This document shows, piece after piece, positions 54,779 through 62,938 of a stretch of 64,000 nt of DNA. The stretch covers positions 124,001 to 188,000 of the forward strand of contig NZ_RJJT01000005.1 in assembly GCF_003938655.1 (NCBI RefSeq), read 5' to 3'. Position numbers and translations under genes: made by a program. The notes under the pieces were generated by a model that was not told where the DNA came from, made no database searches, and saw only the letters and a list, made by a program, of their open reading frames with translations. The first letter of the stretch is position 1. Every line of letters starts with the position of its first letter. The DNA is from Rhizobium pisi. Its GTDB lineage: Bacteria > Pseudomonadota > Alphaproteobacteria > Rhizobiales > Rhizobiaceae.

Positions 54779-56280
54779 GCGCGCCCCATTCTCCATCGAT
54801 AACCTTCAACGCGTCGCCGCCGACGATCGAGGACATTGCAGCAATTGCCCGTCGCCACGCCAGGATCGAAATCTCCACCGAGGTCGAGGCCCGGATTACG
54901 GCGGCGCGCGCCGTCGTTGATCGATATACGGAAAAGGATCTGCCGGTTTATGGTCTGACGACGGGACTGGGAGCGGGGGTCGATACACGACTGGCAACCG
55001 AAGATCTGGTCGCGTTTCAGATGCGTGTGCCGCAAGCCCGCGCCGTCGGCGTCGGAAAACCCCTCGCCCGGGAATCCGTGCGGGCAATGATGGCCGTCAG
55101 GGCCGCCGGCATGGCGGCGGGCGGCTCCGGTGTGTCACCCAAAGTCTTCGACAGTCTGATCGCCGCCATCAATGCAGGTATTCATCCTGTCGTCCCGTCA
55201 TTGGGTTCGATCGGTGCGGCGGATTTGGCTCCGCTTGCCCATATGAGCCGGGCGCTTCTCGGCTTCGGCGAGATCGAGCTTGGCGGCGAAGTGCTGCCAG
55301 CCGCCACCGCGCTCGAAAGGGCTGGCCTGAAACCTCTCGAATTGGCGCCGAAGGACGGACATGCGCTTGTCGTGGCCAACAGTCTCTCCATCGGCCTCGC
55401 CTGTCTGGCGTTTGAGGATATCGAGCGGCTCTTCGAGTGGTCCCTGAAGGCAATTGCCGTTAATTTCGAAGCGTTCCGGGCAAATGTCAGCGTCTTCGAC
55501 GATCGCGCTCTGGCTGCGAGACCGGCCTTTGGGCAGCGCCGCGTCGCCACTCAGCTGATGGAGCTGCTTTCGGGAAGCTCCTTGCTTGCCGCCGATGCAG
55601 CAAGACGTCTCCAGGATCCTTTGAGCTACCGCTGCACGCCGCAGGTCTGGGGTGCGTTGAGGCATGCGATCGACGAGGCAAGGCAGGCGACCGAGATTGA
55701 GCTCGTCAGTTCCAGCGACAATCCTGTCGTGATCGCATCCGAAGGCGTCATTCTTTCACACGGCAATTTTGACATGACCGCGTTTGTGCTCGCCTGGGAA
55801 AGGCTGGGGCAGGCGATGGCGCATTGCGCGGCAGGCACCGCCTATCGGATCATGAAAATCATGTCGCCCGGCATGTCCGACCTCCCGCGCTTCCTGACCC
55901 CGATGGGCCAGAGCCGTACCGGTTTTGCGACCGTGCAAAAGACCATCTCGGCCATGGAAGCCGAAATCCGCCATCTCGCCATGCCGGTTTCGCTCTCGCC
56001 CTTTCCCGTCGCCGATGGCGTCGAAGACCAGGCGTCGATGGCCCCGAGCGTTTTGGCAAAGACGCACGCGATCGTCGAGCGCCTGCGCTACCTGGTCGCG
56101 ATCGAACTGATCGCCTCAGCACAGGCCATCGAGCTGCGTGGCGTCTCAGGCGAATTGGGCAAGGGATCGGCTGAGGCCTATGCATTCGTGCGCAGCCACG
56201 TTCCGCCGCTTGAAGAGGATCGCGCGCATGGGCCGGATTTTGCGACGATTGCCGCATTGATCGGGCTCGGCCCGCAATAA
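54775..56280 (+). CDS. Histidine/phenylalanine ammonia-lyase homologue lacking the MIO triad
   Basis: The 501-residue protein is a clear aromatic ammonia-lyase fold (YGLTTGLGAG; VGKPLARESVRAMM; NAGIHPVVPS; QDPLSYRCTPQ; VEDQASM). The cofactor-forming Ala-Ser-Gly before DLAPL is replaced: residues 144-153 read GSIGAADLAP instead of GSVGASGDLAP, one residue shorter, so Ser and Gly of the MIO precursor are gone. Also the LNGT motif is VANSL and the canonical Tyr before Arg is Leu. So MIO-dependent deamination is not expected. Loss of MIO is tolerated if the leaving group is already cationic, such as trimethylamine of a betaine; I infer a betaine lyase. A GTG overlaps the HutC stop (GTGA). Confidence 0.85.
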   Translation: MSAPHSPSITFNASPPTIEDIAAIARRHARIEISTEVEARITAARAVVDRYTEKDLPVYGLTTGLGAGVDTRLATEDLVAFQMRVPQARAVGVGKPLARESVRAMMAVRAAGMAAGGSGVSPKVFDSLIAAINAGIHPVVPSLGSIGAADLAPLAHMSRALLGFGEIELGGEVLPAATALERAGLKPLELAPKDGHALVVANSLSIGLACLAFEDIERLFEWSLKAIAVNFEAFRANVSVFDDRALAARPAFGQRRVATQLMELLSGSSLLAADAARRLQDPLSYRCTPQVWGALRHAIDEARQATEIELVSSSDNPVVIASEGVILSHGNFDMTAFVLAWERLGQAMAHCAAGTAYRIMKIMSPGMSDLPRFLTPMGQSRTGFATVQKTISAMEAEIRHLAMPVSLSPFPVADGVEDQASMAPSVLAKTHAIVERLRYLVAIELIASAQAIELRGVSGELGKGSAEAYAFVRSHVPPLEEDRAHGPDFATIAALIGLGPQ

Positions 56281-56393
56281 GCCCGGTTCGCCACTGCCCG
56301 GCAAGAAGGGCAGGCGCTGACCGGTCATGCCCACGGCTATTCCGGGGAATGCCGCCGGTTCGTGTATCGAAAAGTCAACTAGAGGGAATGGTT

Positions 56394-57281
56394 ATGAAAA
56401 ATTGGACAAAAGGCATTTTTGCAGCGGGCATCATGGCAGCAGCCATGTTCCAGTCTGCATCCGCAGAGACCATCAAGGTCGGCAGCAAGAATTTCACCGA
56501 GCAGTTCATCCTCGCCGAAATGTATGCCGCCGTTCTGGAAAATGCCGGCTTTACCGTGGAGCGCAAGATCAACCTAGGCGGCACGCTGATTGCGCACCAA
56601 GCATTGGTGGCCGGCGAGATCGATCTCTATCCGGAATATACGGGCACGGCGCTTGCGTCCGTCGTCAAGGGCGAGATGTCGACCGATGCCGACAAGGTCT
56701 ACACCCAGGTCAAGGACTTCTACGCCAAGCAATTCAACCTCACATGGCTGAAGCCGAGCGGCATCAACAACGGATACGTTATCGTCGTCCGCCAGGAGAC
56801 CGCGCAGGCCAACAATCTGAAGAGCCTGTCGGATCTTGCCAAGGTTTCCAAGACCCTGGTCTTCGGCGGCGGTGCCGAGTTTCCGGATCGCGCCGACGGC
56901 CTGCCCGGCTTGAAGCGGGTCTACGACGCCGAATTCAAGGAGTTCAAGCAGTTCGCCAAGCTTGGCCTTCGTTATGACGCGCTGGAACAAAAGGACATCG
57001 ACGTCGCCAACGGTGCGGCGACCGACTGGCAGATCGGCTCGAAGAACCTCGTGCCGCTGGCAGACGACAAGGGTCTGTTTCCGCCCTACTACGTGGCCCC
57101 CGTTGTCCGCCAGGGCGTGCTGAAGGCCAACCCGAAGGTCGCCGAACTGCTGGAAGCGGTCGGCTCTCATCTCGACAATGAGAAGATGCGGGTCCTCAAT
57201 GCCAAGGTCGAGACCGATCACGAGGAAGCCAAGGACGTGGCGGTTGATTTTTTGAAGGAAAACGGCCTGCTGCCGAAATAA
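56394..57281 (+). CDS. OsmF/ProX-type periplasmic binding protein
   Basis: A 295-residue protein with a signal peptide (to ASAE, residue about 24) and the glycine-betaine/choline class of type II binding fold (TIKVGSKNFTEQFILAEMY; IDLYPEYTGTAL; GYVIVVRQ; ENGLLPK). ATG 56394 has AGAGGG at seven bases. Members bind quaternary amines or, in the EgtU group, ergothioneine. It is the first of the transporter genes and is followed by a strong hairpin. The ligand here is unknown. Confidence 0.9.
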   Translation: MKNWTKGIFAAGIMAAAMFQSASAETIKVGSKNFTEQFILAEMYAAVLENAGFTVERKINLGGTLIAHQALVAGEIDLYPEYTGTALASVVKGEMSTDADKVYTQVKDFYAKQFNLTWLKPSGINNGYVIVVRQETAQANNLKSLSDLAKVSKTLVFGGGAEFPDRADGLPGLKRVYDAEFKEFKQFAKLGLRYDALEQKDIDVANGAATDWQIGSKNLVPLADDKGLFPPYYVAPVVRQGVLKANPKVAELLEAVGSHLDNEKMRVLNAKVETDHEEAKDVAVDFLKENGLLPK

Positions 57282-57291
57282 TAGTCACGCC

Positions 57292-57319
57292 CCGCGGCCG
57301 GCTATTGATCCGGCCGCGG
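57292..57319 (+). other. Strong hairpin after the binding-protein gene
   Basis: Perfect 10-bp stem CCGCGGCCGG / CCGGCCGCGG with an eight-base loop, starting 11 bp after the stop. No T-tract. It parallels the hairpin at 33802-33831 and is likely an mRNA-stabilising or attenuating element. Confidence 0.7.
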
Positions 57320-57400
57320 TCTGGCGCGACGATTCTTTGGGGGTACTTGTTCGAAAATCCGTCTGGTCTTCAGCCGGGCAGGAATGTGGAGAAGCGGGAA

Positions 57401-58405
57401 ATGCAGGAAATCTGGATCGATTATCTCAACGCCCTCGATGCCAAGGCGCTGGCGCTGACGAATGACGAGATTCTCGATGCGGTGTCGAAGGCCCTGGATG
57501 CGCAGGGCAGGGGTGAAACTGTCATCGAGCCGCGTGTCCATCTTGTGCCGGAGAGCTCCGACAAAGGCCATTTCAACGTGCTTCGCGGTTATGTCAAAGC
57601 GTTGAACTATGCCGGCGTCAAAGTCGTCGGCGACTTCGTCGATAACTACAAGGTCGACCTGCCTTCGGAGCTTGCAGTTCTCAACCTGTTCGACCCGAAT
57701 ACGGGCGTGCCGAAGGCCATCATCGACGCAACTGCTATCACCGACATGCGCACCGGGGCCGTCACCGCTCTTGGCGCAAAATACCTTGCCCGCAAGGACA
57801 GCAAGGTGCTCGGCCATATCGGTGCGCGCGGAACCTCTTACTGGAATGTCCGGCTTCTCGACCATCTCTTCGACTTCGAGGAAATCCGCGTGCACTCGCG
57901 CCGCCCGGAAAGTCGCGATGCCTTCGCCAAGCGTCTTGAGGCGGATCTCGGCAAGAAGGTCGTCGTCACCGACAATTGGGAGGATTGCCTCAAGGGCGCC
58001 GACATCATGGTCGAGGCCAGCCGCCTGCCGGAGCCAGCGCCGCTGTTCAAGACCGAATGGGTGAAGAAGGGGGCCTTCGTCGTGCCCTATGGCACGATGA
58101 GCGCGCTTGAATTCGATCTCACAGATATCATGGACAAGGTGGTCGTCGACGACTGGGGACAATGCGGTCCCGGCAAGCCTTTCGGAGCGCTTCGCCGTCA
58201 TGTCGACGAGGGCAAGGTGACGGCCGAGACCCTACATGCGGAAATCGGCCAGATCGTCTGCGGCATGAAGCCCGGCCGAGAAAGTGATGAGGAGACGATC
58301 CTGTTCTGGCACCGCGGCCTCAGCACGACCGACGTGGCGCTCGGCGCCGCCATGGTCGACAAGGCAAAGGAGATGAACATCGGCCAGCGGCTGCGGTTCG
58401 CATAG
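57401..58405 (+). CDS. Ornithine-cyclodeaminase/mu-crystallin-family protein
   Basis: A 334-residue NAD(P)-binding protein of the OCD/mu-crystallin fold: HFNVLRGYVKALNYAGVKVVG, KAIIDATAITDMRTGAVTALGAKYLARK and the Rossmann segment VLGHIGARGTSYWNVRLL. Family members convert ornithine to proline, reduce imines, or oxidise N-substituted amino acids. The residues for ornithine ring closure could not be assigned with confidence. ATG 57401 follows GGAG at nine bases. It sits inside the transporter-lyase operon, pointing to an amino-acid or imine intermediate of that pathway. Confidence 0.85.
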   Translation: MQEIWIDYLNALDAKALALTNDEILDAVSKALDAQGRGETVIEPRVHLVPESSDKGHFNVLRGYVKALNYAGVKVVGDFVDNYKVDLPSELAVLNLFDPNTGVPKAIIDATAITDMRTGAVTALGAKYLARKDSKVLGHIGARGTSYWNVRLLDHLFDFEEIRVHSRRPESRDAFAKRLEADLGKKVVVTDNWEDCLKGADIMVEASRLPEPAPLFKTEWVKKGAFVVPYGTMSALEFDLTDIMDKVVVDDWGQCGPGKPFGALRRHVDEGKVTAETLHAEIGQIVCGMKPGRESDEETILFWHRGLSTTDVALGAAMVDKAKEMNIGQRLRFA

Positions 58406-58410
58406 TCGCC

Positions 58411-59226
58411 ATGGAGTCCAAGCCGATCGCCTGTTCGAGAATGTATAATCTCAGCCCGCGCATTCGCGGCCTGTGGAATGCGCTGTTTGCGCAGGTCAGC
58501 CTGGAGTCCGGCATCGAACTCGAGATTATCGCGCATGCAGCACCGGCACTGCTATCGGAATTGTGGGCAAGGCCGGACATGGGCGCGGTCTTCATGTGCG
58601 GCTATCCGTTTTCACGCATGCCTGAAGGCGCAAGGCCGACGGTGCTTGCTGCACCCGTCTCGAGCGAGGCATGGTCTTTGGACCAGCCCCTCTATGCCAG
58701 CCACATTCTCGTCGCCTCTACCGGGCCGGTGAACGCGGTGGCGGATCTCGCCGATGCACGCTGGGGCTGGACCGTGCGCGATTCCCAATCGGGTTACCAC
58801 GCGGCGCGCTCCTTCCTTGCCGGTCGATTTGCCGGGAAAATGAAACAGAGTTTGACGGTCGGGCCGTTGCTCAACCCGTCAGGCATCGTCACAGCCCTCA
58901 AGGACGGCAGGATCGATGTGGGCGCGATCGACGCTTACGCCTTCCAATTGTTGCAGATGCACGAACCCGATGCGATCGATGGCCTTCGTATTCTGGCGAC
59001 GACCGATCCGCTTCCCGCACCGCTATTGGTTGCAGCGCAGACATTGCCCGTGGACATCGCCTCAGCATTACAGCAAAGCCTCGTGACATTACATGAGACG
59101 CCTGAGGGGGCGGCGGTTTTGGAACGCCTCGGCCTCAGACGATTTATGGCGGTCGCTCCGCCGGCCTACGATATTCTGCCGCTGAGGGCCGATGACGCCG
59201 ATCGCAGATTGGGGGTCACATGGTAG
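58411..59226 (+). CDS. Signal-less PhnD-like substrate-binding-fold protein
   Basis: The 271-residue protein shows the PhnD/phosphonate-binding fold (LYASHILVASTGPVNAVADL; DSQSGYHAARSFLA; LLNPSGIVTALKDGRIDVGAIDAYAF), yet starts MESKPIACSRMYNLSPRIRG with no signal peptide. It would therefore be cytoplasmic. It lies 5 bp after the OCD gene and 40 bp before the first permease. It may be a cytoplasmic sensor or chaperone-like partner, or an enzyme; nothing decides between these. Confidence 0.8.
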   Translation: MESKPIACSRMYNLSPRIRGLWNALFAQVSLESGIELEIIAHAAPALLSELWARPDMGAVFMCGYPFSRMPEGARPTVLAAPVSSEAWSLDQPLYASHILVASTGPVNAVADLADARWGWTVRDSQSGYHAARSFLAGRFAGKMKQSLTVGPLLNPSGIVTALKDGRIDVGAIDAYAFQLLQMHEPDAIDGLRILATTDPLPAPLLVAAQTLPVDIASALQQSLVTLHETPEGAAVLERLGLRRFMAVAPPAYDILPLRADDADRRLGVTW

Positions 59227-59266
59227 ACGGTGCAAAAGGAGCGTACCGGGCGCTGAGGTCTCGACG

Positions 59267-59899
59267 ATGAAATGGGTCCCCAAACATCTCGACCGGCTAT
59301 TCGAAGCGCTGTTGGAACACCTCTATCTCGTTTTTTCCTCGGTCGGCATTGCTCTCGTAATCTCGCTGATCGTTGGGATATGGGCGGCAAGGCGGCCGCG
59401 GAGTTTTGCGGCCATCGTCATCTTCACCGGTATCCTGTTCGCCGTGCCGAGCCTGGCGCTGTTTGCGCTTCTCATTCCCATCATGGGCATCGGAGCGGCA
59501 CCCGCGATAACGGGTCTTGCCGCCTACTCGCTGATGATACTGATCCGCAATATCGGCATGGGATTTCAGGCTATTCCACGTGACGTACTCGAAGCTGCCG
59601 ATGGCATGGGCTACGGCACGGCGCGTCGGATCTGGGAAGTCGAGTTGCCTCTGGCGATGCCCTATATCGTTGGCGGCATCCGCATCGCCATGGTGACGGT
59701 CATCGGCATTGCGACCGTTGCCGCCTATATCAATGCTGGCGGGCTCGGCGTCATCATTTTCGAGGGCATCGACCAGCGCTTTCCTGAAAAGATCATCGCA
59801 GGCGGGCTGCTGACGTCATTTCTGGCGCTCTTTGCCGACTACTGTTTTGCCTCATTCGAAAAGCTGTTGCGCCGGGGCAGTGGGGGGAAGGCGGCATGA
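59267..59899 (+). CDS. OpuC-class ABC permease (first)
   Basis: A 210-residue inner-membrane permease with about five helices, the conserved FAVPSLALFALLIPIMGIGAAPA, and the EAA-type loop EAADGMGYGTARRIWEVELPLAMPYI. GAGG lies eight bases before the ATG. It pairs with the next permease, whose ATG overlaps its stop. Typical for OpuB/OpuC choline- and glycine-betaine-type importers. Confidence 0.9.
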   Translation: MKWVPKHLDRLFEALLEHLYLVFSSVGIALVISLIVGIWAARRPRSFAAIVIFTGILFAVPSLALFALLIPIMGIGAAPAITGLAAYSLMILIRNIGMGFQAIPRDVLEAADGMGYGTARRIWEVELPLAMPYIVGGIRIAMVTVIGIATVAAYINAGGLGVIIFEGIDQRFPEKIIAGGLLTSFLALFADYCFASFEKLLRRGSGGKAA

Positions 59900-60531
59900 T
59901 CGCTCTCGATGCATTCAGCTGGATCTTCAACAATTCCGGCACCTTCTTTAACGCTTTCAATCGCCATCTTCTGATGTGCGCCCTATCGCTCGGCATCGCC
60001 TTTGTCATCGCCGTCCCGCTCGGATTTGTCGTAGCACGGGCACCACGCGCAGCCTTTGCAGTGATCAATATTGCCGGCGCCCTGCGCTCCATCCCGAGCC
60101 TGGCCATCCTATCGGCGACAATGCCTTTTCTCGGTATCGGGTTGCTGCCGTCGGTGATCGCCCTCATCGTCCTTGCCGTGCCGCCGCTATTGTTGAACAC
60201 GATCATCGGCATCCGCGAGATAGACGCCTCGGTGATCGATGCGGCGGATGGAATGGGCATGAGCGCCAGGCAGATGCTGTGGGAGATTGAATTTCCGCTA
60301 GCCGTTCCCGCGATTCTGTCGGGCGTCAGGACGAGCGCCATCCAGGTCATCGGCGGGGCGGCGCTCGCCTCCTTCATCGGCGGCGGCGGGCTTGGCGATT
60401 TCATCAATGCCGGCATTGCGATCATGAACATGCCGCGCCTTCTCGTCGGAGCGGTTCCGATAGCCCTGCTCGCAATCTTTGCGGAATTGGCGTTCGGCGC
60501 CCTGGAGCGTCTCTTCACTCAACGGCGCTGA
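59896..60531 (+). CDS. OpuC-class ABC permease (second)
   Basis: A 211-residue permease with the same plan (ALRSIPSLAILSATMPFLGIG; IDAADGMGMSARQMLWEIEFPLAVPAI; GGGGLGDFINAGIA). Overlap of four bases (ATGA) with the previous permease shows coupling. The two permeases probably form a heterodimer. Order binding protein, permease, permease, ATPase is the standard quaternary-amine importer set, interrupted here by the OCD and PhnD-like genes. Confidence 0.9.
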   Translation: MIALDAFSWIFNNSGTFFNAFNRHLLMCALSLGIAFVIAVPLGFVVARAPRAAFAVINIAGALRSIPSLAILSATMPFLGIGLLPSVIALIVLAVPPLLLNTIIGIREIDASVIDAADGMGMSARQMLWEIEFPLAVPAILSGVRTSAIQVIGGAALASFIGGGGLGDFINAGIAIMNMPRLLVGAVPIALLAIFAELAFGALERLFTQRR

Positions 60532-60553
60532 GGGGCCGAAAGCGGATATCAGG

Positions 60554-61495
60554 ATGATTCATCTCGATCATGTTACCAAGAACTACGACGGAAGCGGCCC
60601 GCACGCGGTCGATAATCTCGATCTCCTGATCGAGACCGGCACGACAGTTGCCCTGATCGGTCCTTCTGGTTGCGGCAAGACCACGACCATGCGCATGATC
60701 AATCAGTTGGAGACACCGACGACGGGACGCGTGCTGGTCGACGGCAGGGATATCGCCCGGGTCGATCAGAAAGAGCTCCGCCGCAGCATCGGCTATGTCA
60801 TCCAGCAGGTCGGTCTGTTTCCGCATATGTCGATCGCACGCAATGTCGCGACCGTGCCGCGGCTTCTCGGTTGGGAAAAGGCGCGCAGCGATCGCCGCGT
60901 CGACGAACTCCTGGATCTCGTCGGTCTCGATCCGGCAATCATGCGTCAGCGCCTGCCGCACGAATTGTCGGGCGGACAGCGCCAGCGCGTCGGCTTCGCG
61001 CGTGCACTCGCGGCCGATCCCGCGATCATGCTGATGGACGAACCGTTCGGCGCGATCGATCCGATTACCCGCGTTCGGCTCCAGGACGAATTCCGCGATA
61101 TTCTCAGGAAGGTGAAGAAGACCGTCGTCATCGTCACGCACGACCTCGACGAGGCCATCAAGATGGGCGATCGCATCGCGATCATGCGGGATGGCCGTCT
61201 CCTTCAATATGATAGCCCGCAGGAAATTCTCGCGCGTCCCGTCAATGAATTCGTCGAGAGTTTCCTTGGCCCCGACCGAGCCATAAAAAGGCTGAGCTTG
61301 ATCGCCGTATCGACGATCATGACCGCGCCGGAACCGCCCGCCAGCGATGTCGAGATCGCCGCTGACGCCACGGTTCACGATGCCTTGGCGCTCATCCTCT
61401 CCGGTGAGATGCCGGGCCTGCACGTCAGAGCCGCCGATGGGACGCTTGCGGGTTATCTGTCGCGGGACACCTTGTTGCGCGCCAATCGGCTCTAG
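60554..61495 (+). CDS. OpuA-class ABC ATPase with partial CBS tail
   Basis: A 313-residue ATPase with Walker A GPSGCGKT (about 37-44), the signature LSGGQRQRVGFARAL, Walker B IMLMDEPFGAIDP and a switch His in VTHDLDEAI. The C-terminal tail (about 270-313, DATVHDALALILSGEMPG) resembles one CBS module, as in OpuA ATPases that sense ionic strength. ATG 60554 is preferred; its ribosome site is weak. Last gene of the operon. Confidence 0.9.
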   Translation: MIHLDHVTKNYDGSGPHAVDNLDLLIETGTTVALIGPSGCGKTTTMRMINQLETPTTGRVLVDGRDIARVDQKELRRSIGYVIQQVGLFPHMSIARNVATVPRLLGWEKARSDRRVDELLDLVGLDPAIMRQRLPHELSGGQRQRVGFARALAADPAIMLMDEPFGAIDPITRVRLQDEFRDILRKVKKTVVIVTHDLDEAIKMGDRIAIMRDGRLLQYDSPQEILARPVNEFVESFLGPDRAIKRLSLIAVSTIMTAPEPPASDVEIAADATVHDALALILSGEMPGLHVRAADGTLAGYLSRDTLLRANRL

Positions 61496-61728
61496 GGCAA
61501 TTCCGGGAAAAGTGCGCGGTGGACTTGCTCGACGCGAACCAAGACATAGGCCAATGCTACCCATGCGTGCTGAAAGGGATTGCCGATCGCCTGTCTCAGG
61601 CTGTAGATGGGTTTCACGCAATGGGATTGTGCAAGCGGTCGCAATGACGTCAACGCTGCTCGCTCATTATCGGCTGCTGTCTGAAGCTTTACCAGCGCGC
61701 TGCGCTGACACATGAGGGATCAACGCCA
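61496..61728. other. Intergenic interval after the operon
   Basis: About 230 bp with no convincing gene. A 73-residue minus-strand frame exists but lacks ribosome site and neighbours. No terminator hairpin with T-run was found. The plus-strand end carries a GAGGGATC that may be the ribosome site for the following gene. Confidence 0.4.
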
Positions 61729-62814
61729 TTGTCTTCGCTTGCTCTCCCCAGTCGCCCGCTTTCGTTGGCGCGCAACGTGATCTCCACACCGAATGCTTAC
61801 TTCTGGACAACGCCCATCATCCTGGCATTGGTTGTCTTTCTGGCTCTTTGGGATGCGCCAGGCCTGATCCGCGATTTCCAGATCAGCCGGAAGCCTCTGG
61901 TGCTCGAAAATGGCGACGTTCAGAACGGGCGGTGCACGACACGCAAGGCCATCTTTACCGATTGCGAAGCGCGCCTTGTCTATAGTTACGGTGGACGGAA
62001 CTACGACACCGAGGTCGAGGTCATGTTCGTCGATTTCCATACCGGCGACTACGAAACCGGTCTCGTGATCTCCGCCGATCATCCGGAGCTCGCGACGATC
62101 AGTCTGGGTCTGGATATGCTCTGGAACCGGATCATTACGCTCACCGTGTTCGTCGTCTTGCTTGGCGGGATGAGCCTGGGGACGATTTTTCTCGGTCTCC
62201 GCATCTGGCGCGTCAACAGCCAATTGCGCCGGCCTGCCATGCTGACGCCCGTCCCGGTTGAGGTCACCGCGTTCGACCGCAAGCGCGGCATCCTGTCCAT
62301 CACCTACAATGACAAGATTGCCGCCGACAAAACGGGGCGATCGGCTTACACGCGCATGAAGAAGGGAGAGGAGCCTCTGATCGTCGGTCAAGCCAATGGC
62401 AAAGCGATCGGACTGGCTGTCAGGCACGGCAATACCGCCCTGCCGGTGCTCCTGGACGCTCGTTTGCAGCGCGTCGAACTGACAGATGATGAGCGTAGCG
62501 CGGCTCTTGCGCCGATGGCGCGCCAGCAAGAACGCGCGCCGGCGTTGATCGAAGAACCAAGAAGGTCGGCATCGATCTGGAAGCGACTGCAGGTTTTCCT
62601 CGGCATGTTGCTTCTGATCGTCATCGGTGCAGCGGGCTTCTGGCTTTGGTATATCACGAGTTCCACGACGCCGTTCCAATCGCCCGGCATGGACATCAAC
62701 AACCTCATGCCGGCGCCCTTGAACGAGTGGGGATGCGAGCAGCTCAAGAAGCGGTTCGGCCAGGATCGTGCGCCGTTCGGTTGCGTCGCCGACGATTTCA
62801 CGAGCTGGAAATAG
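61729..62814 (+). CDS. Membrane protein of unknown function
   Basis: The 361-residue protein has a first helix near residues 20-42 (AYFWTTPIILALVVFLALW), a second near 130-152 (IITLTVFVVLLGGMSLGTIFLGL) and a third near 286-308 (LGMLLLIVIGAAGFWLWYI). A hydrophilic domain with a pair of Cys in RCTTRKAIFTDCEAR lies between the first two, and another two Cys are near the end (GCEQL; GCVAD). Start is a TTG at 61729 (MSSLALPSRP); no ATG fits. No named family recognised. Confidence 0.65.
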   Translation: MSSLALPSRPLSLARNVISTPNAYFWTTPIILALVVFLALWDAPGLIRDFQISRKPLVLENGDVQNGRCTTRKAIFTDCEARLVYSYGGRNYDTEVEVMFVDFHTGDYETGLVISADHPELATISLGLDMLWNRIITLTVFVVLLGGMSLGTIFLGLRIWRVNSQLRRPAMLTPVPVEVTAFDRKRGILSITYNDKIAADKTGRSAYTRMKKGEEPLIVGQANGKAIGLAVRHGNTALPVLLDARLQRVELTDDERSAALAPMARQQERAPALIEEPRRSASIWKRLQVFLGMLLLIVIGAAGFWLWYITSSTTPFQSPGMDINNLMPAPLNEWGCEQLKKRFGQDRAPFGCVADDFTSWK

Positions 62815-62938
62815 AGGACTGGAGCGTTCGTGGCGCCGGACAGGTAGGACGCACGTCTGCCAATTCGTCGGCCACACCCGCGTACGCGCTACAACGCACA
62901 CCCGCGCAACGGCAACACAATGTCAAAAGGACTATCCC

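Noticed and set aside
54775..56280. Ordinary histidine ammonia-lyase (hutH)
   Set aside because: The MIO triad is missing and no hutU or hutI gene is nearby.
61492..61713. Minus-strand 73-residue frame
   Set aside because: No ribosome site, no recognisable motif and no neighbour in its direction; too weak to call.
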